Assembly (NCBI GenBank): GCA_021800315.1 | Contig: JAJYZD010000132.1 | Span: 459 to 9,920 of the forward strand | Direction of reading: 5' to 3' | Origin: Bacillota bacterium | Lineage (GTDB): Bacteria; Bacillota; Desulfotomaculia; Desulfotomaculales; JAJYZD01 | Length of the DNA stretch: 9,462 bases | In this document: positions 1 to 5,460 of the stretch, one piece after another | Position numbering within the stretch: the stretch's first letter is position 1 | How the letters are laid out: the number at the start of each line of letters is the position of its first letter | Position numbers and translations under genes: made by a program | Notes under the pieces: generated by a model | Database searches by the model: none | What the model saw: only the letters and a program-made list of their open reading frames with translations | Told to the model about the DNA's origin: nothing

Positions 1-144
1 ATCATTGCCTTGCGCTGTTACGTGCGCAGCAATCGGTACGACGAGTGCTGGCGCCGCTACCGGGCGAACAACTATGGTCTTCCAGAAAAGGCCCTTTAAA
101 GATTGCGTGCCAGTTCCCTTCTCAGGAAACTGGGCTTGCGCCCA
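1..144 (+). mobile_element. 3' end of an insertion-sequence-like element (copy 1) with transposase C-terminus
   Basis: An open frame entered from the left edge runs 1-99 and ends at TAA (97-99). It encodes 32 residues containing IIALRCYVRSNRYDECW and ending LPEKAL. The same tail recurs at 1146-1286, about 116 of 141 aligned bases identical by my hand alignment. Many differences fall at codon third positions, so both copies diverged while coding. In the second copy the tail is preceded by GHRLK...GVFW...GADAII, a pattern I associate from memory with C-termini of DDE transposases of ISKra4-like families. The family name is tentative; a non-transposase paralogue is possible. Bases 100-144 would be the non-coding end of the element. 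The gene body lies outside the window, so intactness cannot be judged. Confidence 0.55.
110..144. repeat. Overlapping inverted repeats at the end of copy 1
   Basis: CCAGTT (110-115) pairs with AACTGG (128-133), with two further inner C-G pairs and a six-base loop. TGGGC (131-135) pairs with GCCCA (140-144) around a four-base loop. The two hairpins share bases 131-133, so they exclude each other. They lie between the end of the + strand tail (99) and the end of the minus-strand pseudogene (206), so they could act as a terminator for convergent genes or as an element end. No T-tract follows. The counterpart at 1255-1286 has lost much of the pairing. Confidence 0.4.
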
Positions 145-205
145 AACTGCCGTGATCGCTCCAGTGCATCGAGGTGCCTCGGACTGATACCTGAGCGCTC
201 CTCTT

Positions 206-1079
206 TCACCTGGCGTAATAATCGGCCACGACCTGGAAGGCCTCCTTCGGTTCCCAAGGCATCTCGGGGTAAGTTGTGTCGTGGCGCTTGCCGGTATAGC
301 TTTTCACCAGGCTGAAGTTGTCTCTGTCCAGGTCGTAGAGCGGGTTGTCGTTGTAGGGGAAGACCGGTGTGACGAAGGTCGGGCATTCGCCGGCATCGTC
401 CACCAGCCCGAGCAGGGTACGGAGGCCGCGCGCCTGCAAACCCTCGTCGCGTTCGTGAACCACCTTTAGCCGCAGCCGGATGAAGCGTCCCACCAACGGC
501 AACTGGTGCAGGAAGAGGGTCTTGGAGTCGGCGTTCCCCAATCCCACGGCTCCCGCTTTATCGACTCCCCAGTAGGTTCGGAAGCCGAACTCGGTTACAA
601 CCACCGGGTTGCCGGTGGCCAGAAGCGGGTTGAGCATGTCGGTGTAGCGGTCCTTTATGCGTTCGTCCCAATAATGGTCGACGCCGACGGCGTCGACGAG
701 GCTCCATTCGACCTGTTCCCAGATTAACGAGGCATAGGTGATTTTGCCGCCGTAAACCCGGCGTACGTCTGCGGCGGCCCTGGTCAGGTAAACGCCCCAG
801 CGGCTGGTTAAGGTTGTGTTTGCCTGTCTGGACGGTGGCACGGAACGCCGGATGGCCCAGCCGCCGCAGAAAAGTCCGGCCCTCGACAATGCCGGGCATG
901 AACAAGGTGAGTTCTGAGCCCACGCTGAAAACCAGTTGATCCGGCCAGCGTCGGCGCAAGCTCTCGGCGGCCTCGGCCGCTTTCACGATATAGGCGAGCG
1001 TCCGCTCCTGGCTTGTCCCACATTTCCGGTGAAAACCAGACTTCCAGATCCTGCTGCAGGGCGTCCTCGGCCGCGATTT
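206..1079 (-). pseudogene. Truncated, frameshifted TIM-barrel glycoside-hydrolase-like gene ('abortive infection protein' family)
   Basis: Reading the minus strand, three frames join into one protein-like sequence. Bases 1077 down to about 1011 give IAAEDALQQDLEVWFSPE and then MWDK. From about 1010 to 798 come QERTLAYIVKAAEAAE, GSELTLFM and a stretch ending in KHNLN. From about 797 to the TGA at 206-208 come YLTRAAADVRRVYGG, ITYASLIWEQVEWS, VDAVGVDHYWD, VVVTEFGFRTYWG and a C-terminus with TYPEMPWEPK. Each junction is explained by one extra base; the one near 797 sits in a run of four C (795-798). I recall this pattern from proteins of about 370 residues, widely labelled abortive infection proteins, that look like TIM-barrel glycosidases; the Glu in GSELT and in TEFG would be the catalytic pair (inference). 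About the first 90-100 residues are absent and the 5' end abuts the transposase remnant at about 1080. There is no start codon or promoter, so it is probably non-functional. Confidence 0.72.
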
Positions 1080-1286
1080 AAATCGGTCATCGGACACCGC
1101 CTCAAACTGTAGGGCGTGTTCTGGATCAACATTGGTGCCGACGCCATTATCGCCCGGCGCTGTTACGTCCGTAGCGACCGGTACGATGAGTTCTGGCGGC
1201 TACCGGCCGAACCACTATAGACTTCCAGAAAAGGTCCTTTGAAGATCACGTGCCAGTTCCTTTCTCACAAAAATGGCGTGCACCCA
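1080..1286 (+). mobile_element. Decayed 3' remnant of the same IS-like element (copy 2)
   Basis: The + frame through 1083-1217 reads SVIGHRLKL, a TAG stop (1110-1112), then GVFWINIGADAIIARRCYVR and SDRYDEFWR. A two-base deletion near 1199 relative to copy 1 shifts the frame. Restoring it gives RYRPNHYRLPEKVL followed by TGA, matching the end of copy 1. The in-frame stop, the deletion and the missing gene body show that this copy is dead. The nucleotide match to 1-144 runs from 1146 to 1286 and includes the non-coding tail. The upstream edge at about 1075-1083 is where the glycosidase-like pseudogene begins on the other strand, so this looks like an insertion or deletion junction. Assignment to an ISKra4-like transposase is from memory of the motif and tentative. 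Confidence 0.6.
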
Positions 1287-1584
1287 TCGGGATCGGGTGC
1301 AGGACACCGCGACGGCCATGCTTACTGCGGGAGGCGCGGTTTCCGGGCCGTTTCGGCGGCCGTACCCACGGCATAATATAGGCAGCGGGTTTGGCCGCCG
1401 GAACGCAGGCGGGATACGGAAGAGGAGGAATCCGGAGCCGGTCCGGACCACGGCAGGAAGACCGCGTTTATCCGGTTTGCCGGGTCCGGTCGGTTTCGTC
1501 CGGCAGGAGAAAGCATTTTCGTGCCGAATATTGTTGCGGTAGTCAGACAGACCGGGCCAAAGGCCCGGTTGCGGGAGAAGGGTA
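1287..1584 (+). other. Non-coding leader region upstream of hepT
   Basis: No convincing gene lies here; short open frames on both strands have no recognisable content or ribosome site. The region is rich in CCGG-type inverted repeats: a perfect palindrome GGTCCGGACC (1440-1449), TGCCGG (1478-1483) pairing with CCGGCA (1500-1505), and a stem-loop next to the hepT ribosome site (separate entry). CGGCAGGA occurs twice, 50 bases apart (1451-1458 and 1501-1508). A weak -10-like CATAAT lies at 1372-1377 in the most AT-rich patch of this stretch, but there is no good -35 box upstream, so the hepT promoter is not firmly placed. Confidence 0.5.
1551..1569 (+). promoter_or_regulatory. GC-rich stem-loop just before the hepT ribosome site
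   Basis: ACCGGGCC (1551-1558), an AAA loop (1559-1561) and GGCCCGGT (1562-1569) form a perfect eight-pair stem. It is not followed by a T-run, so it is not a standard terminator. It ends four bases before the GGGAG ribosome site (1573-1577), so in the transcript it could influence hepT translation or mRNA stability. That role is inference; the stem itself is seen directly. Confidence 0.5.
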
Positions 1585-2559
1585 ATGGAAAACTTGTTGC
1601 GGGGCCTTTTGGCCTGCGTCAGGGAAGACCTGGACGCCGTGGAGAGGGAACTGGAGAGGGCGGTCAGGCTGCCCGACCCGTCGCTTACCGAGACTTCCAG
1701 ACATTTACTGGCGGCCGGCGGCAAGAGGATGAGGCCGGCCTTCTGTCTTTTGGCGGCCCGTTTCACGCCTTGTCCGCCCCAGCGGGTGGTACCCCTGGCC
1801 GCGGCCCTGGAATTGATCCACATGGCCTCCCTGGTGCACGACGACGTGGTCGACGAGGCCCGGATCCGGAGGGGCCGGCCCACGGTCCGGGCCCGGTGGG
1901 GCAACCGGGTTTCCACTCATATCGGCGACTACCTTTTCGCCCAGTCCCTGGTCCTCATCTCCTCGTACGGGGAGCCCCTGGTCCAGCGGGTACTGGCCGA
2001 CACCAGCGTCAAAATGTGCCAGGGCGAGATCCACCAGATCGCCGGTGTTTTCGCCGTGGAACAGAATCTGAAGGACTACCTGGGCCGGATCAACCGGAAG
2101 ACCGCCTTGCTCATCGCGGCCAGTTGTCAACTGGGCGGTGTGGTCAGCGGGGCGGAGCCCCGGGTATGGCGGCGGTTGCGCTGCTTCGGACGTTTTCTGG
2201 GTATGGCTTTCCAGATCGTGGATGATATTCTCGACTTCGTGGCCGACCAGGGTGAGGTGGGCAAACCGGTGGGCAGCGATTTGGCCCAGGGCATCCTTAC
2301 CCTGCCCTCCATCCGGGCCCTGGCCTGTTCCCCGCAAAAGGAGCGCCTGGGCGTCCTCCTGGAAGAGCGGCTGGCCGGGGAAGGCGACCTCCGGGAGGCC
2401 GTGGACCTCATCAAAGACTGCGGCGCCATTGAATATTCTTTCGGGGTCGCGGAGAGGTATGTGGCCAAGGCCAAGGAACACCTGGCCGGTCTGCCGGAAG
2501 GCGAGGCCAAGGCGGTGCTCCGCCGGTTGGCCGATTTCGTGACGGTGCGCCGGTTCTGA
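1585..2559 (+). CDS. hepT: Long-chain polyprenyl diphosphate synthase (HepT/IspB type)
   Basis: This soluble trans-isoprenyl diphosphate synthase condenses isopentenyl diphosphate onto an allylic primer to build the side chain of a respiratory quinone, most likely menaquinone in this organism type. The 324 residues match the usual family length. GGKRMRP lies at 45-51. The first aspartate-rich motif DDVVD is at 86-90 with RRGRPT at 95-100, and the second, DDILD, is at 213-217. The stretch ELIHMASLVHDDVVDEA closely resembles Bacillus HepT, and small residues instead of aromatics before the first motif fit a long product. The ATG at 1585 is preceded by GGGAG (1573-1577) at seven bases. HepT works with HepS in bacilli; no hepS is visible here. 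The exact chain length cannot be read from sequence, so a single-subunit octaprenyl or similar synthase is the alternative. It lies just upstream of the heme operon, with 55 bases to the sirC start and no clear terminator. Confidence 0.9.
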   Translation: MENLLRGLLACVREDLDAVERELERAVRLPDPSLTETSRHLLAAGGKRMRPAFCLLAARFTPCPPQRVVPLAAALELIHMASLVHDDVVDEARIRRGRPTVRARWGNRVSTHIGDYLFAQSLVLISSYGEPLVQRVLADTSVKMCQGEIHQIAGVFAVEQNLKDYLGRINRKTALLIAASCQLGGVVSGAEPRVWRRLRCFGRFLGMAFQIVDDILDFVADQGEVGKPVGSDLAQGILTLPSIRALACSPQKERLGVLLEERLAGEGDLREAVDLIKDCGAIEYSFGVAERYVAKAKEHLAGLPEGEAKAVLRRLADFVTVRRF

Positions 2560-2562
2560 GGG

Positions 2563-2591
2563 TTGTTCGTCCGGAAACGTTTTGGTATAAT
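2563..2591 (+). promoter_or_regulatory. Sigma-A promoter with extended -10 for the heme operon
   Basis: A perfect TATAAT (2586-2591) is preceded by TG and one base (2583-2585), an extended -10 element. TTGTTC (2563-2568) lies at exactly 17 bases spacing as a partial -35 box. Transcription would start at about 2597-2599, giving a short leader of about 16-18 bases before the sirC GTG. The -35 box starts four bases after the hepT stop codon, so the operon can be transcribed both from here and by read-through from hepT. This is one of the few AT-rich patches in the window. Confidence 0.8.
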
Positions 2592-2606
2592 AGCGGACAG
2601 GTGGCT

Positions 2607-2657
2607 ATGGTTCGGTGTCTGGCGTGGACGGGAATTATGCGGTTGTGTTCGATTTGA
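2607..2657 (+). other. Possible 16-codon upstream ORF overlapping the sirC start
   Basis: The ATG at 2607 opens a 16-codon frame (MVRCLAWTGIMRLCSI) ending at TGA 2655-2657. It overlaps the start of sirC in a different frame. It is the first ATG after the promoter and shares the AGGTGG (2599-2604) purine patch, although only two bases separate that patch from the ATG. It may be chance. If translated, it would compete with sirC initiation. It has no Cys-Pro heme regulatory motif. Confidence 0.2.
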
Positions 2658-3265
2658 CCGGAAAAACCTGCCTGGTGACGGGCGGGGGCAAGGTAGCCGG
2701 GAGAAAGGCCGCCGGCCTCCTGGAGGCGGGCGCCAGAGTCCTTTTGGTCAGCCCGGCGGTTACGCCGGGCCTTGCGTCTTTAGCCGCGGCCGGTCGCTTG
2801 CGCTGGGAAGAGCGGACTTACCGGACCGGAGACCAGGACGGGGCCGTCCTGGTGTTCGCGGCTACCGGGGATGCGCGGGTCAACCGGCAGGTGGCGGAAG
2901 ACTGCCGCCGCCTTGGTGTGCCCGTCAACGTGGCGGACGCCCCGGATCTGTGTGACTTTTTCCTGCCGGCCGCCGTCAGGCGGGGCCGGCTCACCGTAGC
3001 CGTGTCCACGGCGGGGGCAAGCCCCGCCCTGGCCGCGCGCATCCGGGACCGTCTGGCCGGGCTGTTGCCGGCCGGGTGGGGACCGTTTCTGGACTTCCTG
3101 GCCGAGCGGCGGGAGCGGGTCCGGCAGGCGGTGCCCGAGCCCGAAAAACGGCGGGACATCCTGGAGCGGATGGCCTCCCGCGAGATCTGGGATCTTTTGG
3201 AACAAGGCGATTTCACGGGGGCAAAGGAGCGTGTAGACCTTGTATATCGTGGTAGTGGGGGTTAA
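2615..3265 (+). CDS. sirC: Precorrin-2 dehydrogenase (SirC, CysG N-terminal type)
   Basis: The enzyme oxidises precorrin-2 to sirohydrochlorin with NAD+, the step after CobA on the way to siroheme, and here also to heme by the Ahb route. The 216 residues fit a stand-alone protein. FDLTGKTCLVTGGGKVAGRK (12-31) holds the Rossmann dinucleotide-binding glycines. ATGDARVNRQV (83-93) and NVADAPDLCDFFLPA (105-119), followed by RGRLTVAVSTAGASPALA, are the family signatures; an Asp in the NVADAPDLCD stretch is the probable catalytic residue. The C-terminal part is the short helical dimer domain, with no methyltransferase fused because that activity is in the cobA-hemD gene. Whether it also chelates iron, as yeast Met8p does, is unclear. 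The GTG at 2615 is chosen because it keeps the usual short lead-in and follows AGGTG at 2599-2603; GTG at 2624 is an alternative. The 3' end overlaps hemA by 26 bases. Confidence 0.88.
   Translation: MSGVDGNYAVVFDLTGKTCLVTGGGKVAGRKAAGLLEAGARVLLVSPAVTPGLASLAAAGRLRWEERTYRTGDQDGAVLVFAATGDARVNRQVAEDCRRLGVPVNVADAPDLCDFFLPAAVRRGRLTVAVSTAGASPALAARIRDRLAGLLPAGWGPFLDFLAERRERVRQAVPEPEKRRDILERMASREIWDLLEQGDFTGAKERVDLVYRGSGG
3223..3229 (+). promoter_or_regulatory. Ribosome binding site fixing the TTG start of hemA
   Basis: AAAGGAG lies inside the end of sirC, ten bases before TTG 3240. It supports the TTG, whose product starts with the family-typical YIVVVGVNHRSAPVEVRE. No in-frame ATG is available nearby. 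Confidence 0.75.
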
Positions 3266-4514
3266 CCATCGCTCGGCGCCCGTGGAGGTCCGGGAAGTCC
3301 TGTCCTTTTCCGGGCGCCAGGTCGGGGAACAACTGGTTATCCTGCGGGGAATGCCCGCCATAACGGAGGCGGTCATCCTCTCGACCTGCAACCGGACCGA
3401 GATCTACGCATCTGTAACCGACCTGGGACAGGGCCTGGCCTCGGTCCTCGAGTTTCTGTCCCGCCGTTCGGGGGTGGACCTTTACCAGCTCCGGAACCAC
3501 ACTTATTCACATACCCTCTACGAGGTTATCAGGCATCTTTTCCGGGTGGTGTGCGGTCTGGATTCCATGCTGCTCGGCGAGACCCAGGTGCTCGGCCAGG
3601 TGCGGGACGCCTATGGGTTGGCCGTCGGTGCCGGCGCCTGCGGGGTCGTTTTCAACACCTTGTTTCAGAAGGCCCTGGCGGTGGGCAAACGGGTGCGCAA
3701 CGAGACCGGTATCGACCAGCGGGCCGTTTCGGTAAGCTACGCGGCGGTGGAAATGGCCAGGGAGCGCTTGGGCGACCTGTCGGGCCGGACGGTGCTGGTG
3801 GTGGGGGCCGGCAAGATGAGCGGGCTTTCCGCCCGCTACCTGGTGGATAACGGCGTCGAGGGCGTCATCGTCTCCAACCGCTCTTACGACCGGGCGGTCC
3901 GGCTGGCGGGGCAGTGCCAGGGCAAGGCGGTCCGCTTCGACGAATTGTACCGGCACCTGGCGCGCTCGGACATCGTGATCAGTTGTACGGCGGCCACCCA
4001 CTACGTGATCCGGGCCGCGGAACTGGAACGGGTTTGGGCCGGCAGGGAGCGGGAAATGCTGATGGTGGACCTGGCCGTGCCGCGTGATATTGAGCCGGCG
4101 GTTAGCCGGTTGCCCGGGATAACCCTTTGGGATATCGACGACGTCAAGGACGTCGTGGACCAGAACCTGGCGGAGAGACGCGCCAAAGCCGTGCTGGCCG
4201 AATCGGTCGTCGAAGAGGAATTGAACGGCTTCATGCGCCGGCACGGCAGCCTGTTCGTGGTGCCGACCGTCGCGGCTTTGAAGCGGCGGGGCGAAGCAAT
4301 CGGCGAAGAGGAACTGCAAAGAGCCCTGAACAAGCTCGGCACCCTGTCCGACCACGACCGCAAGGTGGTGGCCACCCTGGCCAGAGGCATCGTGAACCGG
4401 CTGCTGCACGAACCGGTGACCCGGCTCAAGGAATATGCGCTCACCCCGCAGGGTCACCTCTATACCGAGACCTTGCAGAATCTTTTCAACCTGGGGGACG
4501 GAGACCGGGATTGA
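3240..4514 (+). CDS. hemA: Glutamyl-tRNA reductase
   Basis: This cytoplasmic enzyme reduces glutamyl-tRNA(Glu) with NADPH to glutamate-1-semialdehyde, the first committed step of C5-pathway tetrapyrrole synthesis; HemL then forms 5-aminolevulinate. The 424 residues match the family. The N-terminal catalytic domain contains VGVNHRSAPVEVRE (6-19) and STCNRTE (48-54) with catalytic Cys50. DSMLLGETQVLGQV (108-121) is a further hallmark. The NADPH domain has VLVVGAGKMSG (185-195), and the C-terminal helical part forms the V-shaped dimer domain. The start is TTG at 3240 with its own ribosome site inside sirC, so translation is likely coupled to sirC. It ends 16 bases before hemC. No frameshift or missing key residue was seen. 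hemL is not in the window and is expected nearby. Confidence 0.97.
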   Translation: MYIVVVGVNHRSAPVEVREVLSFSGRQVGEQLVILRGMPAITEAVILSTCNRTEIYASVTDLGQGLASVLEFLSRRSGVDLYQLRNHTYSHTLYEVIRHLFRVVCGLDSMLLGETQVLGQVRDAYGLAVGAGACGVVFNTLFQKALAVGKRVRNETGIDQRAVSVSYAAVEMARERLGDLSGRTVLVVGAGKMSGLSARYLVDNGVEGVIVSNRSYDRAVRLAGQCQGKAVRFDELYRHLARSDIVISCTAATHYVIRAAELERVWAGREREMLMVDLAVPRDIEPAVSRLPGITLWDIDDVKDVVDQNLAERRAKAVLAESVVEEELNGFMRRHGSLFVVPTVAALKRRGEAIGEEELQRALNKLGTLSDHDRKVVATLARGIVNRLLHEPVTRLKEYALTPQGHLYTETLQNLFNLGDGDRD

Positions 4515-4516
4515 AG

Positions 4517-4522
4517 AAGGAG
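4517..4522 (+). promoter_or_regulatory. Ribosome binding site fixing the TTG start of hemC
   Basis: AAGGAG, within a longer purine run from 4514 to 4526, lies eight bases before TTG 4531 and just after the hemA stop (4512-4514). It argues against the longer in-frame start at 4435, which would add 32 residues unlike HemC and overlap hemA deeply. Confidence 0.8.
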
Positions 4523-4530
4523 AAGGTTTT

Positions 4531-5460
4531 TTGCGGCTGCAGTTGAAGGTGGGCACGAGACGGAGCGAACTGGCCGGGGTGCAAACCGGCCTGGTGATCC
4601 GGGAACTGGTCAGGCGCTTTCCGGATGTCGGATTTACCGCGGTCGGCATCCACACGCTGGGGGACCGGGTTCAGGATGTGGCGCTGGCCAAAATCGGGGA
4701 CCAGGGTCTTTTTACCAAGGAACTGGAACAGGCCCTGCTGCGCGGCGGGATCGACATCGCCGTCCACAGCCTGAAGGACATGCCCGTTGATCTGCCGCCG
4801 GGGCTGGCTCTGGGGGCCGTGCTGGAACGGGAATATCCCGGGGACGTGCTGGTGACGCGGGACAACCGGGGACTGGCGGATCTGCCCGCCGGGGCCAGGG
4901 TGGGCACCTCCAGCCTGCGCCGGCGGGCCCAGCTGTTGCATCATCGTCCCGAATTGCTGGTGGACCCGCTCCGGGGCAACGTGCCGACGCGCCTGGCCCG
5001 CCTGGACGAGGGGCGGGTGGACGCGCTCGTCCTGGCCTACGCGGGCCTGGCCCGCCTGGGCCTGGCCGGCCGGGCCGCCCGCCCCATCCCTTTTGACGTC
5101 TGCCTACCGGCGGCCGGCCAGGGCGCCCTGGGTATCGAAGTGCGGGAGGATGACCAGAGGGCGGGGGAAATAACGGCCGCCCTGGATCATCCGCCCTCCA
5201 GGCTGGCCGCCGGGGCGGAAAGAGCGCTTCTGCGGGCCCTGGAAGGCGGCTGCCAGGTGCCGGTGGGCGCCCTGGCCGTCGTTTCCGGCGACCGGTTGAC
5301 CCTCACCGGCATGGTGGCGGCCCTGGACGGCTCGCGGCTGGTGCGGGCCCAGACCGCGGGGCTGGCGGAAAACGCCGTCGACCTGGGCACCGACCTGGCC
5401 CGGCGGCTCATGGACATGGGCGGGGCCGACATTTTGCGGGAGGTGCGGGAGCAATTTTGA
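4531..5460 (+). CDS. hemC: Hydroxymethylbilane synthase (porphobilinogen deaminase)
   Basis: The enzyme polymerises four porphobilinogen units into hydroxymethylbilane on a covalently bound dipyrromethane cofactor. With TTG 4531 as start the product has 309 residues, the usual size. The N-terminus LKVGTRRSELAGVQT fits the family's first strand. FTKELEQALLRGGIDIAVHS (61-80) leads to LKDMP (81-85), where Asp83 is the likely catalytic aspartate. GTSSLRRRAQL (125-135) and LRGNVPTRL (147-155) supply arginines that bind the pyrrole acid groups. ALEGGCQVPVGA (236-247) carries Cys241, the cofactor attachment site. The stop TGA (5458-5460) overlaps the TTG start of the next gene (5457-5459), so the two are translationally coupled. 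Confidence 0.96.
   Translation: MRLQLKVGTRRSELAGVQTGLVIRELVRRFPDVGFTAVGIHTLGDRVQDVALAKIGDQGLFTKELEQALLRGGIDIAVHSLKDMPVDLPPGLALGAVLEREYPGDVLVTRDNRGLADLPAGARVGTSSLRRRAQLLHHRPELLVDPLRGNVPTRLARLDEGRVDALVLAYAGLARLGLAGRAARPIPFDVCLPAAGQGALGIEVREDDQRAGEITAALDHPPSRLAAGAERALLRALEGGCQVPVGALAVVSGDRLTLTGMVAALDGSRLVRAQTAGLAENAVDLGTDLARRLMDMGGADILREVREQF

Noticed and set aside
206..1079. Functional phage-defence gene
   Set aside because: The family label 'abortive infection' is a database convention; the copy is N-terminally truncated and frameshifted, and the motifs look like a glycosidase.
1074..1145. Extension of the hydrolase pseudogene further upstream on the minus strand (an SDDRF-like stretch)
   Set aside because: The same bases read better on the + strand as the transposase tail (SVIGHRLK...GVFW), so the minus-strand resemblance is probably chance.
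1421..1470. Stretch resembling parts of a cobalamin riboswitch (GGAATCCGGAGCCGGTCC and a GGCAGGAAGACCGC box-like segment)
   Set aside because: The two parts are only about 15-25 bases apart, where a real aptamer needs several more helices including the GCCACTG and GGGAAGG elements, which I do not see. The downstream gene is hepT, not a cobalamin gene.
1215..1916. Minus-strand open frame of 233 codons across the hepT leader
   Set aside because: No recognisable motif, overlaps hepT and the IS remnant, and no ribosome site was seen.
1521..2225. Alternate + strand frame of 234 codons overlapping hepT
   Set aside because: Low-complexity Gly/Arg/Pro composition typical of a wrong frame; hepT in the other frame carries both aspartate-rich motifs.
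4435..4530. Longer hemC start at ATG 4435
   Set aside because: Would add 32 residues unlike the family and overlap hemA by 80 bases; TTG 4531 has a strong ribosome site and gives the standard 309 residues.
3507..4655. Long minus-strand open frame of 382 codons opposite hemA and hemC
   Set aside because: It mirrors two clearly recognised genes on the + strand, has no family signature, and such frames are expected in GC-rich coding DNA.
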